Assembly (NCBI GenBank): GCA_937948705.1
Contig: CALECF010000044.1
Location: 1-9,309, forward strand
Direction of reading: 5' to 3'
From: an uncultured Anaerosolibacter sp.
GTDB lineage: Bacteria; Bacillota_A; Clostridia; Peptostreptococcales; Thermotaleaceae
Length of the DNA stretch: 9,309 bases
This document shows, piece by piece, positions 1 through 5,647 of this stretch (its first letter is position 1; every line of letters begins with the position of its first letter). The position numbers were made by a program, and so were the translations under genes. The notes beneath the pieces were generated by a model that was not told where the DNA came from, made no database searches, and saw only the letters and a list, made by a program, of their open reading frames with translations.

Positions 1-1037
1 AGATTGATAGCCTGTTGAGCCCCTAGATAAGCCATGATCTCTCCCAATTCTTTTTGGGTGACGCCTGTATAGGAGGCTGTACGGCCATCGATGGTTGCAA
101 AGATGACTTCCTTATTATCTCTAGAGATACCGATGGCTGTCCGTGGATGATTGCCTGTGATATTATGGGAGAAGGTTGTGGGCACAACGCCATCCTTCAG
201 TACCATAGCACCACCGCCCATGGCTACAGCTAAAGATTGATAATCAGGGCTTGTAGAAGCAGAAAGTTCAATTTCATCACCTACGGCAAAGCTGCTCTGA
301 ATTAAAGCAGCAAAGGTTCCCGTGGCAAATACGACAGAACCACTTTTGGGGATGATGCTGCCCTCTTTTGCATTCACGATCGCTGTGACCACATTGTTTT
401 CGATGACCATTTCGACAGCACCGGAAAGATTAGGACTTAGGGCTGGTGTTTTCCCACCAAAGGTAGGTGTGAAAAGAATCGCAGTGTCCCCATAGTCGGA
501 CTCTTTGTTGATGGAGCCAATCTTTAAAAATGTAATGGAGCGTTTGTTCATGATACCAACATTTTCTTGAGCCCAATAGTTGATAAAGGGCGTACCGTCC
601 TTTGACTGATTAAATACGGCCATCTGGGTAGGGATATAGTAGGGACTTGAAACCAGCTCTCCATTTTTTACGATGGGGCCTAAGGTCGCTGCACCCTTTG
701 TGTTGAAAAAGTCTCCATTGATAGCACCCACTACCTGTGGATTTTGGTTTACCAGCTCAGACAGCTTGGCTTTTGTTCCTAGACCATTCTGATTAAACAG
801 CATGTCCAAGGATGTAAAATTATCTTGTAGATTGATTCTCATGACATTTATATTGAGCCAGCCCTTATCGGTAAAACGTAAAAGCTGCTCGTGTTTGACA
901 CCCGTTGATATGTATTCTTCCTTTTTTTCTTCATAAAGGGACTGGGTCCAATCGCCATGGACTGGGATTAAAAAAGCTGAAGATGTCAAAGAAATTGCTA
1001 GAGTCGATGCAACAATCCATTTTTTCCATCCGTGCAT
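1..1037 (-). CDS. Secreted phosphodiester glycosidase (NAGPA domain) protein, partial (C-terminus beyond window)
   Basis: The minus strand reads open for 345 codons from an ATG at 1037 and runs off the left edge. This start is chosen because AGGAG (1050-1046) lies 8 bases upstream; the in-frame ATG at 1043 is only 2 bases from it. The N-terminus (MHGWKKWIVASTLAISL) is a signal peptide with a hydrophobic core at about residues 8-24 and probable cleavage near residue 28, so the protein should be exported. Family hallmarks are AINGDFFN (residues 105-112), a GGGA segment, GNHPRTAIGIS, and ATIDGR...YTGVTQKELGEIMAYLGAQQAINL, where the last residues lead into the LDGGGS motif expected just outside the window. 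Proteins with this domain (human uncovering enzyme, bacterial exopolysaccharide-associated proteins) cleave or bind sugar phosphodiesters. The substrate here is unknown. The gene stands alone and faces away from the tRNA operon. Confidence 0.88.
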   Translation of the reverse strand, partial: MHGWKKWIVASTLAISLTSSAFLIPVHGDWTQSLYEEKKEEYISTGVKHEQLLRFTDKGWLNINVMRINLQDNFTSLDMLFNQNGLGTKAKLSELVNQNPQVVGAINGDFFNTKGAATLGPIVKNGELVSSPYYIPTQMAVFNQSKDGTPFINYWAQENVGIMNKRSITFLKIGSINKESDYGDTAILFTPTFGGKTPALSPNLSGAVEMVIENNVVTAIVNAKEGSIIPKSGSVVFATGTFAALIQSSFAVGDEIELSASTSPDYQSLAVAMGGGAMVLKDGVVPTTFSHNITGNHPRTAIGISRDNKEVIFATIDGRTASYTGVTQKELGEIMAYLGAQQAIN

Positions 1038-1096
1038 ATACATTGCTCCTTTCGTGTTGCTTTATAGTTAGTAAGTTGATGATGAATAAAAGATGT

Positions 1097-1124
1097 GGAA
1101 CAGGTATACCTGTTCCCTACACAG
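1097..1124. repeat. Palindromic repeat, copy A (GGAACAGGT/ACCTGTTCC)
   Basis: Positions 1097-1116 form a perfect 20-base palindrome (GGAACAGGTA/TACCTGTTCC) followed by CCTACA. Read on the minus strand it starts TGTAGGGAA and then enters the palindrome. The two inverted units at 8214-8265 and 8260-8286 have the same design: a TGTAG tag, GAA, and a palindromic stem. The stem bases differ between copies but still pair. It looks like a dispersed short palindromic element, not a protein operator. Confidence 0.6.
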
Positions 1125-1138
1125 CAATGCCATAATCG

Positions 1139-1209
1139 CTGTCATTCTGAGCGCAGCGAAGAATCTTAATAGCCGGAGAAAGATCCTTCGCTGTCGCTCA
1201 GGATGACAG
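1139..1209. repeat. Imperfect 71-base inverted repeat of the CATTCTGAGCG/AGCGAAGAATCT type
   Basis: The left arm (1139-1167) begins CTGTCATTCTGAGCG and ends GCGAAGAATCTT. The right arm (1179-1209) is its reverse complement apart from a few substitutions and one inserted base. The spacer is about 11 bases (AATAGCCGGAG). The arms could form a long hairpin in RNA. This sequence type recurs in many unrelated bacterial genomes between genes, so it is probably a non-coding mobile or MITE-like palindrome. No open reading frame lies inside it. Confidence 0.75.
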
Positions 1210-1298
1210 ATACAAAAGTTTTGTATTACCATTGCAATATGTAATGAAAAACGTCCGTAAGATAGACATAGATTTTGCTTATGCCTACCTTCCTCTCC

Positions 1299-1304
1299 AT
1301 TATA
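1299..1304 (-). promoter_or_regulatory. Possible -10 box for the phosphodiester glycosidase gene
   Basis: On the minus strand a perfect TATAAT lies at 1304-1299. A TTAACC further upstream (1331-1326) leaves a 21-base spacer, too long for a standard -35, and no better -35 is visible. If it is used, the leader RNA would be about 250 bases and would contain both palindromic repeats. Apart from the two repeats and this box, nothing else is recognised between the gene start at 1037 and the tRNA promoter at 1374. Confidence 0.3.
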
Positions 1305-1373
1305 TCCTAAGAAAAGGGAAGAAAAGGTTAAGAATATATTACAAAAGAGGGAGAAAAATCTTTTTAAGACCTA

Positions 1374-1402
1374 TTGCAAAAACTCTTATTTTGTCGTAAA
1401 AT
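1374..1402 (+). promoter_or_regulatory. Sigma-A promoter of the tRNA-Pro/tRNA-Glu operon
   Basis: TTGCAA (1374-1379) and TAAAAT (1397-1402) are separated by exactly 17 bases. Transcription would start near 1409, about 11 bases before the mature 5' end of tRNA-Pro. Confidence 0.75.
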
Positions 1403-1419
1403 GAATCTTGTGATTCTAT

Positions 1420-1496
1420 CGGGGTGTAGCGCAGTTTGGTAGCGCATCTGGTTTGGGACCAGAGGGCCGCGGGTTCAAATCCTGCCACCCCGACCA
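1420..1496 (+). tRNA. tRNA-Pro (anticodon UGG)
   Basis: A complete 77-base cloverleaf. Acceptor stem CGGGGTG (1420-1426) pairs with CACCCCG (1486-1492), followed by discriminator A and an encoded CCA (1494-1496). The D arm includes GCGC...GCGC with a TTTGGTA loop. The anticodon stem TCTGG/CCAGA encloses loop TTTGGGA, giving anticodon TGG (1454-1456) with G at position 37. The T arm contains GGGTTCAAATCC. It decodes proline CCN codons and is co-transcribed with the tRNA-Glu that starts 7 bases later. Confidence 0.97.
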
Positions 1497-1503
1497 CTTT
1501 TAT

Positions 1504-1578
1504 GGCCCATTGGTCAAGCGGTCAAGACACCGCCCTTTCACGGCGGTAACCCGGGTTCGATTCCCGGATGGGTCACCA
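1504..1578 (+). tRNA. tRNA-Glu (anticodon UUC)
   Basis: A complete 75-base cloverleaf. Acceptor stem GGCCCAT (1504-1510) pairs with ATGGGTC (1568-1574, one G-U pair), followed by discriminator A and an encoded CCA (1576-1578). The anticodon stem CCGCC/GGCGG encloses loop CTTTCAC, giving anticodon TTC. The T arm contains CGGGTTCGATTCCCG. It decodes glutamate codons. In many bacteria tRNA-Glu also feeds tetrapyrrole synthesis, but nothing here addresses that. Confidence 0.97.
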
Positions 1579-1616
1579 TTGTACCAAAGTACAAATATCA
1601 TTTAGCCAATTTTTTT

Positions 1617-1653
1617 GAAGTGTACAGCAGTACACTTCTCTTTTTCTTTTTTT
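1617..1653 (+). terminator. Rho-independent terminator of the tRNA operon
   Basis: GAAGTGTAC (1617-1625) and GTACACTTC (1630-1638) form a 9-pair stem with an AGCA loop. They are followed by an almost continuous T tract (TCTCTTTTTCTTTTTTT) to 1653. Confidence 0.9.
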
Positions 1654-1655
1654 GT

Positions 1656-1684
1656 TTCATAAATGTGGGGATATCCTATATAAT
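1656..1684 (+). promoter_or_regulatory. Promoter of the COG2426 membrane protein gene
   Basis: A perfect TATAAT (1679-1684) is preceded, with a 17-base spacer, by TTCATA (1656-1661), which matches the -35 consensus at 4 of 6 bases. It lies directly after the tRNA terminator and about 50 bases before the chosen start codon. Confidence 0.6.
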
Positions 1685-1735
1685 GTTAATGTAGGTCGAA
1701 TGATAGGGCATGTATTAGAAAACAAGGAGATAACA

Positions 1736-2203
1736 ATGAAGACTATCCTAGAGTTTTTATCCGATGAGATTATGGTTATATTGATTGCAGCCATGCCAGT
1801 CTTGGAGCTAAGGGGTGCTATTCCCTTTGGGGTATCTCTAGGCATGCACCCTTTGCATGCTATGTTGTTGGGGATCTTGGGAAGCATGCTGCCAGTACCG
1901 TTTTTGCTATTGTTTTTAAAGCCTATATTTAGAGAAATGAGAAAAAATAGCTTATTTAGGAAGTTTGTAGAGTGGCTTACCCGTAGAACCATGAAAAAAG
2001 CAAAAAATATTAAAAAGTATAGTGCTTTGGGGCTTTTAATCTTTGTGGCGGTACCGTTACCTACCACAGGGGTGTGGACTGGGTCTATTGCAGCAGCGTT
2101 ACTGGATATGCGCTTTCGGACTGCAATGTTGGCTATATTTGTTGGAAATTGCATTGCGGCGTTGATTATGATGATATTAAGCCACGCAGCATTTGGATTT
2201 TAA
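1736..2203 (+). CDS. Small multidrug-export / COG2426 family membrane protein (DedA-like)
   Basis: A 155-residue integral membrane protein. The start at 1736 is chosen because AAGGAGA (1724-1730) lies 6 bases upstream; the frame stays open to 1652, but that extension would begin inside the preceding terminator and upstream of the promoter. Hydrophobic segments lie at about residues 10-35, 40-63, 97-122 and 128-150, with a basic loop between (residues 64-95, rich in R and K). Two family motifs are visible: PVLELRGAIP (21-30) and VPLPTTGVWTGS (106-117). They resemble the paired re-entrant motifs of DedA-type transporters. The Pfam name (Sm_multidrug_ex) rests on limited evidence, so export of drugs should not be assumed. 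The gene seems to be a single-gene unit. Confidence 0.85.
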   Translation: MKTILEFLSDEIMVILIAAMPVLELRGAIPFGVSLGMHPLHAMLLGILGSMLPVPFLLLFLKPIFREMRKNSLFRKFVEWLTRRTMKKAKNIKKYSALGLLIFVAVPLPTTGVWTGSIAAALLDMRFRTAMLAIFVGNCIAALIMMILSHAAFGF

Positions 2204-2206
2204 AGG

Positions 2207-2280
2207 GTTAGAAGTTAGATGTTAGAAGTTACAACCAAAAGCCAAGAGAGGTTTTCAACCTTAACCTCAACCTCAATCTT
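2207..2280. repeat. Short tandem arrays: 4 x 7-mer (GTTAGAA-like) and 4 x 6-mer (AACCTC-like)
   Basis: Immediately after the stop codon of the membrane protein come GTTAGAA, GTTAGAT, GTTAGAA and GTTACAA (2207-2234). After a 22-base interval come AACCTT, AACCTC, AACCTC and AATCTT (2257-2280). The second array ends just before the TAGAAT box used for the next gene. The arrays are too short and have no spacers, so this is not CRISPR. They resemble the 7-mer array at 3630-3671 in design. Confidence 0.7.
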
Positions 2281-2288
2281 TATAGAAT
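2261..2288 (+). promoter_or_regulatory. Possible promoter of the hydrolase/DUF3006 operon
   Basis: TTAACC (2261-2266) and TAGAAT (2283-2288) are separated by 16 bases. The -10 matches consensus at 5 of 6 and the -35 at 4 of 6. The -35 would lie inside the tandem 6-mer array. No terminator is seen after the preceding gene, so read-through is also possible. Confidence 0.35.
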
Positions 2289-2305
2289 AGGAGCTGTACT
2301 ACAAT

Positions 2306-3181
2306 ATGAAACAGAAATATATGATCGTGATAATGCTTATACTCAGTTTACTACTCCTCGCTGCATGTGTTGAGATTGAAGACGTAGTAAAGCCTGTGGA
2401 GCAGTCCCAGGGGAACCAGTTGTTAGAGGTGCATTTTATTGATGTGGGACAAGGTGATGCTATTCTGATCAAAACGCCTGTGGGAGAGAGTATATTAATC
2501 GATGCTGGAGGCAATGACGACGAAGAACGGGTTGTAAGTTATCTTCAAAAACAAGGAATCGTATCTTTAAAGGCTGTGGTAGGAACCCATCCCCATGAAG
2601 ACCATATCGGGGGCTTAGATAAGGTGATTGATCATTTCACTGTGGAAAAGGTATATATGCCCAAGGTGATTCATAACACAAAGACCTTCGAATCTGTTCT
2701 GGATGCCATAGATCGGAAGGGATTAAAAATCACCCGGGCGATTCAAGGGGCAAAATTAGAATTAGAAGGTATCCAGGGTACATTTTTAGCGCCTATTGCA
2801 GATAAATATGAAGAACTGAATAACTATAGTGCAGTCATTCGCTTACAATATCAGGATACAGTTTTTCTTTTTGCCGGAGATGCAGAGGCTTTGGTAGAGA
2901 AAGAGATGTTGGTGAGCAATCCATCAGATTGGCTAAAAGCAGATGTACTGAAGATCGGCCATCATGGGAGTAAAAGCTCTACCACGGATCCATTTTTAGA
3001 AGCCGTAGCGCCTAACTATGCCGTCATTTTATCTGGAAAAGACAATAAATATGGTCATCCCCACAGAGAAACCATGGATAAGCTTGAGAATAGGGGTATT
3101 CAAACATTAAGAACGGATATGGACGGAACAATCGTATTGAAGAGCGATGGACAAAATATTCAGATTCTGAAAGGGGAATAA
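2306..3181 (+). CDS. ComEC/Rec2-like metallo-beta-lactamase-fold hydrolase, secreted lipoprotein
   Basis: A 291-residue protein equal to the C-terminal hydrolase domain of ComEC without its membrane channel. It begins with a lipoprotein signal (MKQKYMIVIMLILSLLL, lipobox LAAC with lipidated Cys21), so it should sit on the outer face of the membrane. The hydrolase domain starts at about residue 41 with VHFIDVGQGDAILI. It continues with the metal-binding THPHEDHIGG (H95, H97, D99, H100), FAGDAE (D192), KIGHHGSKSST (218-226) and GHPH (250-253), the standard order for this family. ComEC domains of this kind are linked to nucleic-acid hydrolysis; for stand-alone lipoproteins the substrate is not settled. 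AGGAG at 2289-2293 is 12 bases from the ATG, rather far. The stop is 4 bases before the DUF3006 gene, a pairing typical of this family. It is not evidence for a competence channel here. Confidence 0.9.
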   Translation: MKQKYMIVIMLILSLLLLAACVEIEDVVKPVEQSQGNQLLEVHFIDVGQGDAILIKTPVGESILIDAGGNDDEERVVSYLQKQGIVSLKAVVGTHPHEDHIGGLDKVIDHFTVEKVYMPKVIHNTKTFESVLDAIDRKGLKITRAIQGAKLELEGIQGTFLAPIADKYEELNNYSAVIRLQYQDTVFLFAGDAEALVEKEMLVSNPSDWLKADVLKIGHHGSKSSTTDPFLEAVAPNYAVILSGKDNKYGHPHRETMDKLENRGIQTLRTDMDGTIVLKSDGQNIQILKGE

Positions 3182-3185
3182 AGAA

Positions 3186-3386
3186 ATGTATGTTTTGGAT
3201 CGTATAGAGGGTAATTGGGCAGTGATCGAATATGGCAAAACCATGATACAGCTGCCCAAAGAACTGCTTCCTGAAAATGCAAAAGAAGGGGATTTTCTTC
3301 AAATACATATTTCTATCGATATGGAACAGACTAAAACGAGGAAAGAAAGTCTGGCAGAGAAAGCGGAAAGGTTATGGGAGGATTAA
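3186..3386 (+). CDS. DUF3006 domain protein
   Basis: A 66-residue protein with no signal peptide or membrane segment. It matches the DUF3006 pattern: an opening LDRIEGNWAVIEY (residues 3-16), a central QLPKELLPENAKEGDFLQI (22-40) and a charged, lysine- and glutamate-rich tail. A ribosome binding site (AAGGGG, 3171-3176) sits 9 bases upstream, inside the end of the hydrolase gene, and only 4 bases separate the two genes, so they are almost certainly co-transcribed. DUF3006 is often found next to or fused to ComEC-like hydrolases, which suggests a small accessory role. The molecular function is unknown. Confidence 0.85.
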   Translation: MYVLDRIEGNWAVIEYGKTMIQLPKELLPENAKEGDFLQIHISIDMEQTKTRKESLAEKAERLWED

Positions 3387-3394
3387 AAAAAGTG

Positions 3395-3423
3395 TTGACT
3401 TTACCAAACATCCATGATAGTAT
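3395..3423 (+). promoter_or_regulatory. Promoter of the SAM riboswitch-metK transcript
   Basis: TTGACT (3395-3400) and TAGTAT (3418-3423) have a 17-base spacer. A TG at 3415-3416 one base before the -10 makes an extended -10 promoter. Transcription should start near 3430, about 26 bases before the riboswitch. Confidence 0.75.
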
Positions 3424-3455
3424 TTTTTCTGTTGAATTGAATAGAAATCTTGATG

Positions 3456-3555
3456 CCTTATCAAGAGTGGTGGAGGGAATAGGCCCTGAGAAACCCGGCA
3501 ACCGGTAACATACGCGGTGCTAAATCCTACGGAGTATACGATCTGAGAGATGAGG
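3456..3555 (+). promoter_or_regulatory. SAM-I (S-box) riboswitch aptamer
   Basis: The conserved S-box core is easy to read: CTTATCAAGAG, then GGTGGAGGGA, GGCCCTGAGAAACCC, GGCAACC, GGTGCTAAATCC and the closing GATGAGG. Helix P1 pairs 3456-3462 (CCTTATC) with 3549-3555 (GATGAGG, one G-U). When S-adenosylmethionine is bound, P1 is stable and the downstream terminator can form. Without it, 3547-3555 can instead pair with 3572-3580, the left arm of the terminator, with a single mismatch, giving an antiterminator. It should therefore switch off metK transcription when SAM is plentiful. Confidence 0.95.
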
Positions 3556-3570
3556 GCGAGTTGGTAATAG

Positions 3571-3599
3571 ACCTCTTCTTGTAATGAAGAGGTTTTTTT
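3571..3599 (+). terminator. Riboswitch-controlled terminator before metK
   Basis: ACCTCTTC (3571-3578) and GAAGAGGT (3586-3593) form an 8-pair stem with a TTGTAAT loop, running straight into seven T residues (3593-3599). Its left arm is complementary to the 3' side of aptamer helix P1, which is the expected switching arrangement. Confidence 0.92.
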
Positions 3600-3629
3600 A
3601 TTTAGATTTAGGGTAGAATATACAGGTAA

Positions 3630-3671
3630 AGGTTGTAGGTTATAGGTTGTATGTTGTAGGTTGTAGGTTAG
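3630..3671. repeat. Tandem 7-mer array (6 x AGGTTGT-like) in the metK leader
   Basis: Six adjoining 7-base units fill exactly 42 bases: AGGTTGT, AGGTTAT, AGGTTGT, ATGTTGT, AGGTTGT and AGGTTAG. The last is followed by the palindrome AGCTTCGAAGCT at 3669-3680. The array lies in transcribed leader RNA between the riboswitch terminator and the metK start. The stretch 3690-3718 after it has several ACCG repeats. Apart from an AT-rich hairpin (3751-3757 with 3762-3768) and the metK ribosome binding site, nothing else is recognised between 3600 and 3801. Confidence 0.75.
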
Positions 3672-3801
3672 CTTCGAAGCTGGACTTGAACACCGGTCAC
3701 CGTAAACCGCGTACCGAGATTCTGAAATTTACGCTGAATCAAGCAATCATTTTATTAGTCAATAAAACTCAAAACATACATATATCAAAGGAGGTACACA
3801 A

Positions 3802-4992
3802 ATGACAAGAAGATTATTTACTTCAGAATCAGTGACAGAAGGACATCCAGATAAAATCTGTGACCAGATTTCAGATGCCATTTTAGATGCTATTTTTACA
3901 GAGGACCCGCAGGCTCGTGTTGCTGCAGAGACATCGGTAACAACAGGACTTGTATTGGTAGCAGGAGAGATTACAACGAATTGTTATGTAGATATTCCAA
4001 AGGTAGTAAGAAGAACCATTGAAGAGATCGGTTACACAAGAGCGAAGTATGGTTTCGATGCAGATACTTGTGCAGTACTTACTTCTATTGATGAGCAATC
4101 TTCTGATATCGCCATGGGTGTGGATGAAGCTCTAGAGCACAAAAAAGGTGAAATGGATGATATGATTGATGCGATTGGCGCAGGAGATCAGGGAATTATG
4201 TTTGGTTTCGCTTGTAATGAAACGCCTGAGTTAATGCCGCTACCGATTTCATTGGCCCATAAGCTGGCAAAGAGATTATCAGAGGTAAGAAAGAATGGAA
4301 CATTAGAGTACCTTCGTCCAGATGGAAAGACACAGGTAACTGTTGAGTATGTGGATAATAAGCCAGTGCGTGTAGATACAATTGTTATTTCAACACAGCA
4401 TAGCCCAGAAGTAAATCAGCCAGAAATCGAAAGAGACATGATTGAGCATGTTATCAGAAAGATTGTACCGGCAAATCTTTTAGATGATCAAACAAAATAT
4501 TACATCAACCCTACAGGAAGATTCGTAATTGGTGGACCTCAGGGAGATGCTGGATTAACAGGTAGAAAGATTATCGTAGATACTTACGGTGGATATGCAA
4601 GACACGGCGGTGGCGCTTTCTCAGGGAAAGACCCTACAAAGGTAGACCGTTCTGCAGCTTATGCAGCAAGATACGTAGCAAAGAACATCGTTGCAGCAGG
4701 CCTTGCTGATAAATGTGAGATCGAGCTTGCTTACGCCATCGGTGTGGCACAACCGGTATCTATTTTAGTAGAAACTTTTGGTACTGCTAAAATTAGCGAA
4801 GATGCTATGGCTGAATTGGTAGCAAAGCATTTTGACTTAAGACCAGCAGCCATCATTAGAAATTTAGACTTAAGAAGACCGATCTACAGACAAATAGCTG
4901 CTTATGGACACTTTGGAAGAACGGACGTAGATCTTCCTTGGGAGAGAACTGATAAGGCAGAAATACTAAGAAAAGAAGCTCTTGGAGAGTAA
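3802..4992 (+). CDS. metK: S-adenosylmethionine synthetase (methionine adenosyltransferase)
   Basis: A complete 396-residue MetK of normal bacterial length. It joins methionine and ATP to make S-adenosylmethionine, the main methyl donor, with release of phosphate and diphosphate, as a cytoplasmic tetramer. Visible hallmarks are the N-terminal [20 protein letters not shown] (H15 and D17 in the active site), the ATP motif [12 protein letters not shown] (126-137), [17 protein letters not shown] (241-257) and the loop [20 protein letters not shown] (268-287). AAAGGAGG (3787-3794) lies 7 bases before the ATG. The gene is a single unit under the SAM-I riboswitch, so its product limits its own synthesis, and it ends at a very strong terminator. 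Nothing is missing or truncated. Confidence 0.98.
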   Translation: MTRRLFTSESVTEGHPDKICDQISDAILDAIFTEDPQARVAAETSVTTGLVLVAGEITTNCYVDIPKVVRRTIEEIGYTRAKYGFDADTCAVLTSIDEQSSDIAMGVDEALEHKKGEMDDMIDAIGAGDQGIMFGFACNETPELMPLPISLAHKLAKRLSEVRKNGTLEYLRPDGKTQVTVEYVDNKPVRVDTIVISTQHSPEVNQPEIERDMIEHVIRKIVPANLLDDQTKYYINPTGRFVIGGPQGDAGLTGRKIIVDTYGGYARHGGGAFSGKDPTKVDRSAAYAARYVAKNIVAAGLADKCEIELAYAIGVAQPVSILVETFGTAKISEDAMAELVAKHFDLRPAAIIRNLDLRRPIYRQIAAYGHFGRTDVDLPWERTDKAEILRKEALGE

Positions 4993-4995
4993 TAG

Positions 4996-5038
4996 AAAAA
5001 CAGAAATAACCCCGCATTGCGGGGTTATTTCTGTTTTT
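4996..5038. terminator. Strong, symmetrical terminator after metK
   Basis: A 21-base arm (4996-5016, starting AAAAACAG and ending CCCCGCA) is perfectly complementary to 5018-5038, with a GC-rich top and flanking A and T runs. Because the A and T tracts are symmetrical it could work in either direction. In use it ends the metK transcript 3 bases after the stop codon. Confidence 0.93.
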
Positions 5039-5112
5039 GGTAGGTATAGGATGTAAAGTATGGAGTACATATTTCTGTATCCTTGCATATGCTAAATAAA
5101 AGGGGTAATTCC

Positions 5113-5448
5113 ATGGGACGAGAGATATGGATGCAGTGGTTTATCTGGGTTTTCTTTCTATATGGCCTCTTTGAATTTATATGTATGCTCTTCAATAGAT
5201 CTCCATGGTATAAGAGAAAGGAGAGCAGTAGGCTGATTATGGTCATTCATAATGGTGAGGATTATGTTGAAGGATTGCTGAGAACCCTAACTTCTCAAGG
5301 GTTTGAAATTGATATAGTGGACGAGAAATCTACGGATGCTACCAGGGGAATTGTGGAAAAGCTATCCTATGATCAGGGAAATATTCATTTGATAGAGGGA
5401 TACTTTGGGAAGGTAGAGGGTGAGATCTCCCAAAGCAGTCAATTATGA
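5113..5448 (+). CDS. Small membrane-anchored protein resembling the N-terminal part of a family-2 glycosyltransferase
   Basis: A 111-residue protein. The ATG at 5113 is chosen because AAAAGGGG (5098-5105) lies 7 bases upstream; the frame extends to an ATG at 5083 without a matching site. One hydrophobic segment at about residues 8-27 (WFIWVFFLYGLFEFICMLF) should anchor it, with the rest in the cytoplasm. The pattern RLIMVIHNGEDYVEGLLRTL (40-59), then FEIDIVDEKSTDATRGIVEKL, looks like the first beta-alpha units of a GT-A fold, where D-STD-T is a common glycosyltransferase-2 signature. The protein ends before the usual second half with the DXD metal site and catalytic base (whole enzymes exceed 220 residues), so it may not be an active transferase. 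No frameshifted remainder follows before the terminator at 5538. Either a naturally short family or a remnant is possible. Confidence 0.65.
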   Translation: MGREIWMQWFIWVFFLYGLFEFICMLFNRSPWYKRKESSRLIMVIHNGEDYVEGLLRTLTSQGFEIDIVDEKSTDATRGIVEKLSYDQGNIHLIEGYFGKVEGEISQSSQL

Positions 5449-5537
5449 TTTATGTCATAATAGCTTCAAATAGGCCAGCAGAGGTACATTCATATACATG
5501 GAGATGAGAATTTTTTCATGAGTTTAGGAAGCTAAAG

Positions 5538-5565
5538 GTCGACTTAAGGGTAAGTCGGCTTTTTT
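5538..5565 (+). terminator. Rho-independent terminator after the glycosyltransferase-like gene
   Basis: GTCGACTTA (5538-5546) pairs with TAAGTCGGC (5551-5559, one G-U) around an AGGG loop, followed by TTTTTT, C, and a further T run. It lies about 90 bases after the stop codon. No gene is seen in between. Confidence 0.88.
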
Positions 5566-5611
5566 CTTTTTTGTCCTATCAGCCTACAATGGGGTTATAC
5601 CATGGTAAATA

Positions 5612-5640
5612 GAGGACCGGTCCTCCTTAAACGGAGGAGG
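5612..5640 (+). promoter_or_regulatory. Hairpin that covers the ribosome binding site of the sigma factor gene
   Basis: TCCTCC (5621-5626) is complementary to GGAGGA (5633-5638) with a TTAAAC loop, so the Shine-Dalgarno sequence GGAGGAGG (5633-5640), 7 bases before the ATG, would be paired. The left arm also belongs to a competing 14-base palindrome GAGGACC/GGTCCTC (5612-5625). The two structures cannot form together in full. This is a plausible translational control point, but the switch is inferred. Upstream, TTGTCC (5571-5576) and TATACC (5596-5601) are a weak candidate promoter. Confidence 0.45.
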
Positions 5641-5647
5641 AACAAAT

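Noticed and set aside
1097..1116. LexA box reading (GAAC...GTTC) in the palindrome
   Set aside because: The half-sites are 10 bases apart, not 4, and the copies at 8214 and 8266 show this is a repeat family.
905..1135. Plus-strand open frame of 76 codons
   Set aside because: It lies opposite the N-terminal part of the phosphodiester glycosidase gene and its repeat-containing upstream gap. It has no ribosome site and does not look like a protein.
1420..1578. tRNA genes as a phage or island attachment site
   Set aside because: No integrase gene or duplicated tRNA 3' end is seen in the window. The downstream gene is an ordinary membrane protein.
1652..1735. Longer N-terminus for the COG2426 membrane protein
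   Set aside because: It would start within the tRNA terminator T tract and upstream of the promoter -10 box. The AAGGAGA site supports 1736.
2306..3181. A competence DNA-uptake channel (true ComEC) linked to the ComK-like gene
   Set aside because: The protein lacks the membrane channel domain and has a lipoprotein signal, so it cannot be the uptake channel. No other uptake genes are in the window.
3630..3671. CRISPR-like array
   Set aside because: Units are 7 bases, directly adjoining, with no spacers and no cas genes.
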